From the NCBI GenBank assembly GCA_030601015.1, contig JAUVUO010000029.1, positions 1 to 10,696 on the forward strand: 10,696 nt of DNA. The letters run 5' to 3'. The notes beneath the pieces are model-generated. The model saw only the letters and a list, made by a program, of their open reading frames with translations, ran no database searches and was not told the DNA's origin. This document shows, piece after piece, positions 1-7,665 of the stretch; positions within the stretch are counted from its first letter, which is position 1; every line of letters begins with the position of its first letter. The position numbers and the translations under genes are program-made. Source of the stretch: Candidatus Omnitrophota bacterium. GTDB lineage: Bacteria; Omnitrophota; Gorgyraeia; Duberdicusellales; 4484-171.

Positions 1-878
1 CAGACCTTTTAATCTCTGTGGGCTGCCGTTTTGATGATAGAATTACCGGAAAGTTAGAAGGGTTTGCTCCGAAGGCTAAGATTGTCCATATAGATATAGA
101 CCCGACTTCTATAAGTAAAAACATAAAAGTAGATGTTGATATTATAGGGGATGCGAAAAATATTTTAGGGCAATTGAACGAAGAAATAGAGGAATCTAAT
201 CTTAGAGATTTATCTGAATGGCATAAAAAAATAGAAAGTTGGAAAAGTAAACATCCTCTTGGCTATAAAAAGGAAGAATCAGGAAAGATAAAGCCTCAAT
301 ATATAATTGAAGAGATTTACAATCAGACAGAGGGTAAAGCTATAATTAGCACTGAAGTAGGGCAACATCAAATGTGGGCAGCTCAATTTTATAAATTTGA
401 TGATCCTCGGAATTTTCTTTCCAGCGGGGGATTAGGAACTATGGGCCACGGTTTTCCGGCAGCTATAGGGGCTAAAATAGCTAATCCTGAAAAACAAGTA
501 ATTCTTATTGCCGGCGATGGGTCAATACAAATGAATATTCATGAGTTGGCAACATTAAGTACTTATAATATAGATGTTAAAATAATTATTTTGAATAATC
601 ATTGTTTGGGTATGGTGAGACAGTGGCAGGAACTTTTTTATGACCGCAGGTATTCGGGAACACCTTTAAAAAATCCGGATTTTGTTCAAGTGGCTAAAGG
701 CTATGGTATTAAAGGAATAAAAGTGGAAAAGGTTAGTGAGGTTAAAAAAGTGATTAAAGAAATTCTTTCGTACAAAGGTTCCGTAGTTGCTGATTTTCAA
801 ATTGTAGAGGAAGAAAATGTTTTTCCTATGGTTCCCTCGGGAGAAGCAATTAACCGTATGATAGGAGGTATGGCGTAA
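1..878 (+). CDS. ilvB: Acetolactate synthase large (catalytic) subunit, 3' part
   Basis: Acetolactate synthase condenses two pyruvates to 2-acetolactate, or pyruvate with 2-oxobutyrate to 2-aceto-2-hydroxybutyrate, using thiamine diphosphate, Mg2+ and FAD; it is the first common step of branched-chain amino acid synthesis. The reading frame is open to the left edge (first whole codon at 3, reading DLLISVGCRFDDR), so the gene begins outside the window and the GTG at 18 is an internal valine. About 291 C-terminal residues of a usual 550-570 are present. They include the end of the central FAD-associated domain (CRFDDRITG), the VGQHQMWAAQFY motif, the thiamine-diphosphate signature from GDGS (513-524) to the Asn-Asn pair (594-599), and MVRQWQ, whose Trp is the classical herbicide-contact residue. 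The active-site Glu lies upstream and cannot be checked. The small subunit follows after 5 bp. Identification as the anabolic enzyme is supported by that partner gene. Confidence 0.96.
   Translation, partial: DLLISVGCRFDDRITGKLEGFAPKAKIVHIDIDPTSISKNIKVDVDIIGDAKNILGQLNEEIEESNLRDLSEWHKKIESWKSKHPLGYKKEESGKIKPQYIIEEIYNQTEGKAIISTEVGQHQMWAAQFYKFDDPRNFLSSGGLGTMGHGFPAAIGAKIANPEKQVILIAGDGSIQMNIHELATLSTYNIDVKIIILNNHCLGMVRQWQELFYDRRYSGTPLKNPDFVQVAKGYGIKGIKVEKVSEVKKVIKEILSYKGSVVADFQIVEEENVFPMVPSGEAINRMIGGMA
863..869 (+). promoter_or_regulatory. Shine-Dalgarno sequence of ilvN inside the end of ilvB
   Basis: AGGAGGT lies within the last codons of ilvB, 14 nt before the ilvN ATG at 884. That spacing is longer than the usual 5-10 nt. 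A nearer ATG at 870 is out of frame with ilvN. The ilvB stop (876-878) falls between this site and the ilvN start, so ribosomes finishing ilvB cover the site. Coupled translation, keeping the two subunits in balance, is inferred. Confidence 0.55.
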
Positions 879-883
879 AATAT

Positions 884-1357
884 ATGAAACATACAATACA
901 AGCGTTAGTTGAAAATAAGTTTGGAGTTCTTGCCAGAGTTGCGTCATTGTTTAGTGCCAGAGGGTATAATATAAGTTCTTTAGCTGTAGGAGAGACTCAG
1001 GACCCCTCTATGTCGTGTATGACTATTGTTGTAAATGCTGAAGATGAGAGGATGCTTAAGCAGATAAAGAATCAATTACGAAAACTTATTGATGTTATAA
1101 CGGTTATTGATTTTACTCGGAAAAGATATATAGATAGAGAATTGATTTTATGCCGAATTGATAAGGGAGAAGGCCAAGCAGATGTTATAAAAAAATTGAT
1201 TAAGCAGTTTTCTATAAAAATTATTGAGGAAGATAAAGAATATTTTTTTCTCGAAATTTGCGCGGATACACACCAAATTAAAGAAATTTTAAAAGAATTT
1301 AAAAAAATAGAAATCAAAGAGCTTGTACGTGCGGGTAAAATTGCTATTGGAAAATAG
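884..1357 (+). CDS. ilvN: Acetolactate synthase small (regulatory) subunit
   Basis: This is the regulatory subunit that binds the IlvB-type catalytic subunit, stimulates it and confers feedback inhibition by valine. At 157 aa it has the standard IlvH/IlvN length. The N-terminal ACT domain (about residues 3-75) begins with the typical pattern VENKFGVLARVASLFSARGY and continues to SCMTIVV. Asn11, Gly14 and Asn29 match the positions known to form the valine site in E. coli IlvH, so valine sensitivity is likely (inference). The C-terminal small-subunit domain (about 80-157) ends with ELVRAGKIAIGK, close to the usual EVVRTGK ending. The start is ATG, 5 bp after the ilvB stop. The symbol could equally be ilvH; the single-copy naming is arbitrary. 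Confidence 0.95.
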   Translation: MKHTIQALVENKFGVLARVASLFSARGYNISSLAVGETQDPSMSCMTIVVNAEDERMLKQIKNQLRKLIDVITVIDFTRKRYIDRELILCRIDKGEGQADVIKKLIKQFSIKIIEEDKEYFFLEICADTHQIKEILKEFKKIEIKELVRAGKIAIGK

Positions 1358-1416
1358 ATTAACAGGCCTTCATTATTTAATTTACATAAAAAATATTAGT
1401 TAAAAAGGAGGATAAA

Positions 1417-2406
1417 ATGACAAAAATATATTACGATAAAGATGCTGATTTAGATATTTTAAAAGATAAAGTTGTAGCTGTAATTGGTTATGGAGCCCAA
1501 GGCAGAGCACAATCATTAAATTTAAGAGACTCGAAAATTAAAGTTATTGTTTCAGAATTAGAAGACACGGTTAACTATAAACAGGCAAAAGAAGATGGAT
1601 TCGAACCTTTAACTGCTGATGAAGCTGCTAAAAAAGCGGATATTATTCATATACTAACCCCTGATACTGTTCAGGCTGATGTTTATAAAAACGCGATTGA
1701 ACCCAATCTTAAAAAGGGAAACGCTATTGGATTTTCTCATGGTTTTAATATTCATTTTAATCAGATAGTACCTTCTCCCGATGTAGATGTTTATATGGTT
1801 GCTCCTAAGGGGCCGGGAACTTTGGTTAGAGATATGTATGAACAGGAAAAAGGTGTTCCTTGTTTGATAGCTGTTTATCAAGAAGCAACAGGTAAGGCTA
1901 AAGATATTGCTCTTGCTTACGCGAAAGGTTTGGGCGGCACACGAATGGGTGTTATTGAAACTACTTTTAAAGAAGAGACAGAAACGGACTTATTTGGTGA
2001 ACAGGTAGTTTTATGCGGAGGAGTTTCTAAACTTATACAAAAAGGATTTGAAACTTTGGTCGAAGCCGGGTACCAGCCGGAAATAGCCTATTTTGAGTGT
2101 TTACATGAATTGAAACTTATAACTGATTTGATTTATGCCAAAGGAATAGAAGGCATGCGTTATGTAATTTCCAATACGGCTGAATATGGAGATTTGACAA
2201 GGGGAAAAAGAATTATAAATGATTCAGTAAAAGAAGAGATGAAAAAAGTATTATCCGAAATTCAATCCGGTGAGTTTGCCAGAGAATGGATTTTAGAAAA
2301 TAAGGCCAATCAACCGGTTTTTAAGGCATTACGAAATAAGGAAAAAGAACATTTGATTGAGAAAGTCGGCAGGAATTTGAGAAAAATGATGCCTTGGATT
2401 AAATAG
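1417..2406 (+). CDS. ilvC: Ketol-acid reductoisomerase, class I, possibly NADH-preferring
   Basis: The enzyme isomerises and reduces 2-acetolactate (or 2-aceto-2-hydroxybutyrate) to the dihydroxy acid, the second common branched-chain step, with Mg2+ and a nicotinamide cofactor. Its 329 aa fit the short class I form. The Rossmann domain opens with GYGAQG (24-29); His108 lies in FSHGF and Lys131 in APKGPG. The knotted C-terminal domain has the metal and substrate ligands Asp191 and Glu195 (DLFGEQ), Glu227 and Glu231 (FECLHE), and Ser252 in SNTAEYGD. Two features are odd. The cofactor loop at 46-54 reads SELEDTVNY, lacking the Arg and one of the two Ser of NADPH enzymes (the other is Thr) and containing acidic residues, which points to NADH. 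Also, the common KGPGH reads KGPGT. An AAAGGAGG site at 1404-1411 sits 5 nt before the ATG. The gene lies 59 bp after ilvN in the same direction. Confidence 0.96.
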   Translation: MTKIYYDKDADLDILKDKVVAVIGYGAQGRAQSLNLRDSKIKVIVSELEDTVNYKQAKEDGFEPLTADEAAKKADIIHILTPDTVQADVYKNAIEPNLKKGNAIGFSHGFNIHFNQIVPSPDVDVYMVAPKGPGTLVRDMYEQEKGVPCLIAVYQEATGKAKDIALAYAKGLGGTRMGVIETTFKEETETDLFGEQVVLCGGVSKLIQKGFETLVEAGYQPEIAYFECLHELKLITDLIYAKGIEGMRYVISNTAEYGDLTRGKRIINDSVKEEMKKVLSEIQSGEFAREWILENKANQPVFKALRNKEKEHLIEKVGRNLRKMMPWIK

Positions 2407-2429
2407 TCTGTTTGAAATGCTTAATTGAA

Positions 2430-4331
2430 ATGAAGAAAAGGTTAACAATAATTATTGTCTCTTTGTTTGGAGCGGGATGTTTATTTTTTGGATTTAAGCT
2501 GATTTATAAATCTAAAAAAATTGAAAACATAGAAAGCATTGTCTCTGATAAGGCCATTCATTACCTCTCTTCTTATGATTTAAGCGAAAAAATAAACAAT
2601 TTTATTAAGGCACCCTTTTATAAAAAAATTGTTAACCTTCCTTTTTATGAAGAATTTATAGGGTTTAAATTTGAAGGTTCAGGAGAAAAGAATTTTAGTC
2701 TGTTAGAATTGCTTGATAATGAATCGGCTTTAGCCGTTTTTTCTTCACAAATAGTCTTTACTTCAAAAAATAAATCGAACTCGGGGCCAAATATAGGGGA
2801 TTTTATATTTTTTACCCGTCTTGATACTAAGAAAAAAATCAAAAAACTTATAGGGGATTTTTATTTGACTTTTGAGATCAAAAAAAAATCAGATTTTTTG
2901 AAGTATAAAGGGATAAAAGTAAAGAAAATAAATTTTTCTAAAGAAAAGAATGATAAAATTGATCTCATTCTTCATTATGCTGTTTTGGGAGATATTCTTT
3001 TAGCCGGTAATAATGATAAACTTATAAAAGAATCTATAGATCTTTACAAAGGGGATAACGAGGAATCACTTTTTAATAGTGAATGTTTCCATAATGTTAC
3101 TGATAAATATTATGAAATTAAAGACAAAGCTATTATTTGGTTATACACAAATCAAAAAAATTTTTATAATAAAGTTGAGGCCAACATGGCAAAAGGGAGA
3201 CAATCAGAAAAAGAATTAAATAGCTGGAGAGGGATGCAAATAAATGAATTAGAAGGGCTTTTAAAAGATTTTAGTAAAATTTTAATAGGATCTTTTAGTT
3301 TTATTGATTATGATAATACTAAACAAGGTATCTTTTATAAAAATTATAATTATTTTGAGGACAGCAGAGATTCAGAAGATTTATTAAATATATTTTGGAC
3401 ATCGGGCAATATGGGAAAAAATCTGTTGGAATTTATTCCCTACGATAGTATTAGTTATCTCGGAGTGGTAAATAATTTTTCTAAATCCTGGAAGTATTTA
3501 AAGAAAATGATTCCCTCGTTGGGAGTTAATTTGGATGCAAATCAATTTTTTGGTGTAGATATAAATCAGGAGATATTGCCGTTATTAGGACGAAATATTG
3601 CCGGTGTTTTTTTAGATATAAAGGAAAAATCTTTTGATTTATCAAATAATAATCAAAAAATGGGCGGGGTTTTTTCTAAATTCCCTATACCTTTTCCCGA
3701 GTTAGCTTTTTTCATAGAAACAAAAGATTTAACGGCTGCTAAAAAAGGAATGAATTTGATTAGTCATAAAATAATTCCTGAGTTAAAGAAAAATTTAGAA
3801 GCTAAAAAAATGAAGCAAATAGCTTTGAGAATTAGACAGGGATCACCTAAACTTGAAGAAACCGGCCCTTCGGTTCAGGTGAAAATTAAAAATTATAAAG
3901 GAGTAGACATAAATATTTTATCTTTAAAAAAGGATTTATTAGACATTAGTTTCTGTAATTTTGATAAATATATAGTTATTGCCGCTTCTTTAGAAACAGC
4001 AATGAAAATACTTGATGTCCGGAATAGCCAATATAATTTTTTAAATAGATATTCAGGGGATGAGTTTATGAAAGGTAATTTGTCTTTACCTTATTCTTAT
4101 GTTTATATAGTTGATTTTGATGATATGGTTCAAAAAATAATTGAGACTCGAATATTTAATATGGCTAAAATGTATGTGCCGATGATTACTCGGGGAAAAC
4201 TCTCCGCGGTAGATATAAACTCAATAGTTGATGTTTTAAAAGATATTTCTTTAATTATGGGAACTCAGCGGTTATTGGAAGGCGGTGTAATTGAAAATAT
4301 CAAGCATATTAAAATTAAAGGCTTAATGTAA
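2430..4331 (+). CDS. Membrane-anchored protein of unknown function, internal duplication (DUF3352-like?)
   Basis: I do not recognise this 633-aa protein with certainty. I chose the ATG at 2430; an in-frame TTG at 2412 would add only six residues. Neither start has a clear Shine-Dalgarno site. The N-terminus (MKKR, then a hydrophobic stretch at about 5-26 ending FFGFKLIY, then Lys-rich) looks like an uncleaved membrane anchor; a Cys at 17 lacks a proper lipobox. The rest is a large, probably extracytoplasmic, mixed alpha/beta region without cysteine pairs or catalytic motifs. Two segments, about 88-205 and 379-528, follow the same order of elements: a LLELLDNESA/ILPLLGRNIA strand-turn, an FF-x-T helix start, a YKGIKV/YKGVDI strand pair, and a final strand-helix (LLAGNNDKLIKES/IVIAASLETAMKI). 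This layout recalls DUF3352-type proteins, at low confidence. It lies 23 bp after ilvC and 4 bp before leuA, so it is probably co-transcribed with the branched-chain genes. A run of nine A's at 2880-2888 could allow slippage. Confidence 0.85.
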   Translation: MKKRLTIIIVSLFGAGCLFFGFKLIYKSKKIENIESIVSDKAIHYLSSYDLSEKINNFIKAPFYKKIVNLPFYEEFIGFKFEGSGEKNFSLLELLDNESALAVFSSQIVFTSKNKSNSGPNIGDFIFFTRLDTKKKIKKLIGDFYLTFEIKKKSDFLKYKGIKVKKINFSKEKNDKIDLILHYAVLGDILLAGNNDKLIKESIDLYKGDNEESLFNSECFHNVTDKYYEIKDKAIIWLYTNQKNFYNKVEANMAKGRQSEKELNSWRGMQINELEGLLKDFSKILIGSFSFIDYDNTKQGIFYKNYNYFEDSRDSEDLLNIFWTSGNMGKNLLEFIPYDSISYLGVVNNFSKSWKYLKKMIPSLGVNLDANQFFGVDINQEILPLLGRNIAGVFLDIKEKSFDLSNNNQKMGGVFSKFPIPFPELAFFIETKDLTAAKKGMNLISHKIIPELKKNLEAKKMKQIALRIRQGSPKLEETGPSVQVKIKNYKGVDINILSLKKDLLDISFCNFDKYIVIAASLETAMKILDVRNSQYNFLNRYSGDEFMKGNLSLPYSYVYIVDFDDMVQKIIETRIFNMAKMYVPMITRGKLSAVDINSIVDVLKDISLIMGTQRLLEGGVIENIKHIKIKGLM

Positions 4332-4335
4332 GAGA

Positions 4336-5835
4336 ATGGAAAAAATAATTATTTTTGATACAACTTTAAGAGATGGAGAACAAGCTCCGGGCGCGTCTTT
4401 AACTTCCGAACAGAAGTTAGAGGTTGCCTATCAATTGGAGAATTTAGGTGTAGATGTTATAGAGGCGGGATTTCCTATAGCTAGCCCTGATGATTTTAAA
4501 GCCGTAGATATGGTTTCCCGGAAGATTAAAAAAAGCGGTGTTTGCGGTTTAGCCAGATGCCTTAAAAAAGATATTGAAGCTGCTGCAAATGCTCTTAAAA
4601 AAGCTAAATTCCCGCGTATACATATATTTCTTGCAACCTCAAAGATTCATCTTAAATATAAATTTAAAAAAGCCGAAGAGGAAATATTAGAAATAGCTAA
4701 AAAATCAGCTAAGTTTGCCCGCAACTTATGTGATAATATTGAGTTTTCACCGGAGGATGCTACGCGAACAGACCGGGAATTTCTTTTTAAAGTTATTGAA
4801 ACCGCAATAAGCCAAGGAGTAAAAACCATCAATATTCCTGACACAGTGGGTTATACTTATCCTCAAGAGGTGTATTCTTTAATCACCGATATTATTAATA
4901 ATGTCCCAAATATAAATAAGGCTGTATTGTCTATTCATTGTCATGATGATTTAGGAATGGCGGTTGCTAATTCTTTTTCCGCTATTTTGTCCGGAGTCAG
5001 ACAGGTGCATTGCACAATAAATGGTATAGGCGAGAGAGCGGGGAATGCTTCTTTGGAAGAGTTAGTTATGGCTTTAAAGACTCGTAAAGATATATTTAGA
5101 AATATGAATATATCTATAAATACAAAAGAGATTTATAAAACATCCCTTTTGGTTAGTAATCTTACTGGTTTTATAATCCCCCCCAATAAAGCAATTGTAG
5201 GTAGGAATGCTTTTGCCCATGAATCAGGTATCCATCAGGATGCTATGTTAAAAAAGAGGAATACCTATGAGATTATGAATCCAAAAGATGTAGGTATCAG
5301 CAAAAGTAAAATTGTTTTGGGGAAACATTCAGGACGGCATGCTTTAGTGAAAAGAATCGAAAAGTTAGGTATTAAAGTTGCTGAAAACAAAATAACTAAA
5401 ATTTTTGATCAATTTAAACAATTAGCCGATAAGAAAAAAGAGATTTTCGATGATGACCTGAGAGCTTTGGTTGAGGAAGAAACAAGGCCAAAAATTAAGG
5501 TTTATGAATTAATTGCTGTGAAAGCGACTACCGGGACTGATATTATTCCGGAAGCTATGGTTAAGATTAGGCATAAAAAAAGTATAGTTGAGGCTAAGTC
5601 TACGGGAGATGGCCCTGTTGACGCGTGTTATAAGGCAATTGATAAAATTACAAAAATAAAGACAAAACTTTTGGTTTATAAATTGGATGCAATTACCGGA
5701 GGTAAAGATGCTCAAGGAAGGGTAAGGGTAGAAATTAAAGTTAAAGGTAAAATTTATAGTGGTAGAGGTTCCAGTACCGATATATTGGAATCCTCAGTGA
5801 AAGCTTATTTGGATGCTTTGAATAAGATTAAATAA
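4336..5835 (+). CDS. leuA: 2-Isopropylmalate synthase
   Basis: The enzyme condenses acetyl-CoA with 2-oxoisovalerate to 2-isopropylmalate, the committed step of leucine synthesis, and is normally feedback-inhibited by leucine. Its 499 aa agree with bacterial LeuA (about 500-525). The catalytic HMGL-type barrel starts FDTTLRDGEQAPG (Arg12, Asp13). Metal and acid-base positions follow in HCHDDLGMAVANS (His201, His203) and GIGERAGNASLEE (Asn237). The linker contains the LeuA-typical AFAHESGIHQDAML (292-305) and LGKHSGRHAL (328-337). The C-terminal allosteric domain (about 370-499) has GDGPVDACYKAI and DAITGGKDAQGRV. Citramalate synthase is the main alternative, but LeuA-specific motifs and the ilv neighbours favour LeuA. 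The ATG follows the previous stop by 4 bp without a good Shine-Dalgarno site, so it probably depends on coupling to the upstream gene. Confidence 0.95.
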   Translation: MEKIIIFDTTLRDGEQAPGASLTSEQKLEVAYQLENLGVDVIEAGFPIASPDDFKAVDMVSRKIKKSGVCGLARCLKKDIEAAANALKKAKFPRIHIFLATSKIHLKYKFKKAEEEILEIAKKSAKFARNLCDNIEFSPEDATRTDREFLFKVIETAISQGVKTINIPDTVGYTYPQEVYSLITDIINNVPNINKAVLSIHCHDDLGMAVANSFSAILSGVRQVHCTINGIGERAGNASLEELVMALKTRKDIFRNMNISINTKEIYKTSLLVSNLTGFIIPPNKAIVGRNAFAHESGIHQDAMLKKRNTYEIMNPKDVGISKSKIVLGKHSGRHALVKRIEKLGIKVAENKITKIFDQFKQLADKKKEIFDDDLRALVEEETRPKIKVYELIAVKATTGTDIIPEAMVKIRHKKSIVEAKSTGDGPVDACYKAIDKITKIKTKLLVYKLDAITGGKDAQGRVRVEIKVKGKIYSGRGSSTDILESSVKAYLDALNKIK

Positions 5836-5909
5836 GATTATTGCTGTTTTTTATTGTTCAAGTTAGAAAAATATTTTAAGGAAATTAAGGGAATAAGGAA
5901 AAAATAGTT

Positions 5910-6785
5910 ATGGAACAGTCAAGTTTAGAATTGTTTGGTTTAATTGGTTATCCGGTAAAGCATTCTTTGTCTCCGGTAATGCATAATGCCGCGTTTAAAA
6001 AATTTAATATTTCGGGGAAGTACGGTTTGTATGAAAAAAAACCGGAAGAATTAGAGAGTTTTTTTAAAAGTTTAGATAAAAGTGATATTTACGGATTAAA
6101 CGTTACAGTCCCTTATAAAGAAAAAGTTTTAAAGTTTGTTGAATTGGAAAAAGAGGACGCTTATTTGAAAATAATACAATCTGTAAACACAATAGTTAGG
6201 ATGAACTGTAAATGGATAGGCTTTAATACCGACATCCCGGGGTTTGAAATAAGTTTAAAAGAAAATTTTAATCCGGCAAATAAAAAAACAGCAATGTTAG
6301 GGGCAGGAGGCGTAGCCAGATCGGTTGCTTATGTATTGGCAAAATCAGGGGCTGAAGAGATATGTATTTTTGATATTGATAAAAGAAAATCAAATAATAT
6401 TGTTAATATGGTAAAAGAATTATTTCCAAATATGAAAATATCAGCTGCAGCTTCTATTGAAGCTTTAAATATTAAGGGGAAAGATTTACTGATTAACGCG
6501 ACTCCGATAGGTTTAAAAAAAGAAGACCCTTGTTTAATAAAAAAAGAAATGCTGCATGAAAGTTTATTTGTCTATGATTTAATATATAATCCTATGGAGA
6601 CGAAACTATTATCTTTGGCTAAAGGTGTTGGCTCAAAAGTTTCTAATGGCCTTGGTATGCTTTTATATCAAGGGGCGCTTTCTTTCGTTATTTTTACAGG
6701 AACAGATGTTCCCATAAATGAAATTGTTGATGAAATGAGGATAGGATTAAAGGAAGGGATTAAAAAAATATGTATGAAAAAATAA
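5910..6785 (+). CDS. aroE: Shikimate dehydrogenase, possibly NAD-dependent
   Basis: AroE reduces 3-dehydroshikimate to shikimate in the pathway to chorismate. Its 291 aa are slightly longer than the usual 270-285. The substrate domain shows GYPVKHSLSPVMHN (13-26), NVTVPYK (64-70, with the catalytic Lys70) and FNTDIPGF (105-112, with the catalytic Asp108). The nucleotide domain has GAGGVA (131-136), INATPIGL (195-202) and VYDLIYNP (221-228); the C-terminal GLGMLLYQG (247-255) contains the conserved Gln. Odd: strand beta-2 ends IFDIDKRK (153-160), where NADP-dependent AroE proteins have an Asn-Arg-Thr motif. The Asp-x-Asp resembles NAD-using quinate/shikimate dehydrogenases such as that of Corynebacterium glutamicum. 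A quinate dehydrogenase is therefore an alternative, but the adjoining aroC favours a biosynthetic role. An AAGGAA site (5895-5900) precedes the ATG. The last 16 bp overlap pilD. Confidence 0.94.
   Translation: MEQSSLELFGLIGYPVKHSLSPVMHNAAFKKFNISGKYGLYEKKPEELESFFKSLDKSDIYGLNVTVPYKEKVLKFVELEKEDAYLKIIQSVNTIVRMNCKWIGFNTDIPGFEISLKENFNPANKKTAMLGAGGVARSVAYVLAKSGAEEICIFDIDKRKSNNIVNMVKELFPNMKISAAASIEALNIKGKDLLINATPIGLKKEDPCLIKKEMLHESLFVYDLIYNPMETKLLSLAKGVGSKVSNGLGMLLYQGALSFVIFTGTDVPINEIVDEMRIGLKEGIKKICMKK
6751..6759 (+). promoter_or_regulatory. Shine-Dalgarno sequence of pilD inside aroE
   Basis: The purine stretch AGGAAGGGA lies in the aroE coding region, 10 nt upstream of the ATG at 6770. It supports that start over the later in-frame codons and makes the 16-bp overlap of pilD with aroE credible. 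Confidence 0.6.
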
Positions 6786-7591
6786 TTTTATTTATTTTGG
6801 GTACGTGTATCGGAAGTTTTTTAAATGTTTGTATTTATCGATTACCCAAAGATAAATCGATTATTCTGCCCCCGTCAGCCTGCCCTAAATGCGATACGAG
6901 AATAAAGTGGTATGATAATATCCCTATATTGAGTTATATTTTTTTAAAAGCCAGGTGCCGTAATTGTAAAGAGATTATTCCTTTTAGATATCCTTTGGTA
7001 GAGTTTATAACAGGATTGATTTTTTTGCTTCTTTACTTTAAGTTTGGTATTTCTATGGCTTATGGCCAATTTGTGTTTCTTTTTTGCCTTTTATTGGCAG
7101 TTTCTTTTATTGATATTGATTATCATGCGATACCCGCATTTATGTGCGTTTTAGGTATTGCCGTTGGCCTAGCTTTTAGTTTTGCGGCTAGTTTAAAAGT
7201 TTTTAATAGCGGTATATATGAAATAACTTCAATGCCTATATATGATGCGGGAATAGGGTTGCTTATAGGATTAGGGTTTACTTATCTTTTTAAATTGTTT
7301 GGTGATGTTTTCCTCAGCATATTTCTTTATTTACGAAAGAAACAATCCATAGAAGGAGAAATTGAATCTTTAGGATTAGGCGATGTTGACTTTATGGGTA
7401 TGGTTGGAGTATTTTTAGGCTGGAAAATGGCAATATTGGTTTTTTTTATCGCCCCTTTTCTGGCTGTATTATATTCAATTTTTGCTATTATTTTTAAAAA
7501 ATCGCATCTTATACCATATTTGCCATATTTGTCAGGAGCCACTTTAATTTGTTTTCTTTGGGGGCCTAAGATTCTTAATCGCGTATTTTAA
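6770..7591 (+). CDS. pilD: Type IV prepilin peptidase / N-methyltransferase (A24 family)
   Basis: This inner-membrane aspartic protease cleaves the short leader of type IV prepilins and pseudopilins and, in full-length forms, N-methylates the new N-terminus. The N-terminal segment GTCIGSFLNVCIYRLP (11-26) is family-typical. The zinc-type pairs Cys38-x2-Cys41 and Cys63-x2-Cys66 belong to the methyltransferase domain and are intact. The protease Asp pair is Asp115 in FIDIDYHAIP and Asp205 in GLGD. Several hydrophobic segments are visible, consistent with a polytopic protein of 273 aa. Two small departures: the usual IPD after the first Asp reads IPA (121-123), and GDxK reads GDVD (204-207). Pilus or type II secretion genes are absent here, so the substrates are encoded elsewhere. 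It overlaps aroE by 16 bp and precedes aroC, so it may be expressed with the shikimate genes. The symbol is used generically. Confidence 0.93.
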   Translation: MYEKIILFILGTCIGSFLNVCIYRLPKDKSIILPPSACPKCDTRIKWYDNIPILSYIFLKARCRNCKEIIPFRYPLVEFITGLIFLLLYFKFGISMAYGQFVFLFCLLLAVSFIDIDYHAIPAFMCVLGIAVGLAFSFAASLKVFNSGIYEITSMPIYDAGIGLLIGLGFTYLFKLFGDVFLSIFLYLRKKQSIEGEIESLGLGDVDFMGMVGVFLGWKMAILVFFIAPFLAVLYSIFAIIFKKSHLIPYLPYLSGATLICFLWGPKILNRVF

Positions 7592-7665
7592 GGAAGTGGT
7601 TTTTTTTTGTGATTTAAAATATTCCCATCATTAAAAATAAAATGTTTTAAAAAGGAGTTTGAATA

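Noticed and set aside
666..947. Minus-strand ORFs opposite ilvB, ilvN, ilvC, leuA, pilD, aroC and the unknown anchored-protein gene
   Set aside because: Each lies antisense to a gene with full family motifs or a long uninterrupted frame, has low-complexity composition and shows no recognisable domain.
1359..1388. TTAACA ... TACATA as a promoter for ilvC
   Set aside because: The -35 match is fair but the -10 is poor, and continuity with ilvBN makes readthrough the simpler explanation.
2412..2429. TTG start adding six residues to the unknown anchored protein
   Set aside because: No ribosome site supports it, and the ATG at 2430 gives the normal basic-then-hydrophobic N-terminus.
2460..2482. 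Possible lipobox Cys in the unknown protein's N-terminus
   Set aside because: The residues before the Cys (Gly-Ala-Gly, with no Leu/Val/Ile at -3) do not fit, and hydrophobic residues continue past it, favouring a plain membrane anchor.
7600..7608. Run of nine T's after pilD as a terminator
   Set aside because: No GC-rich hairpin precedes it.
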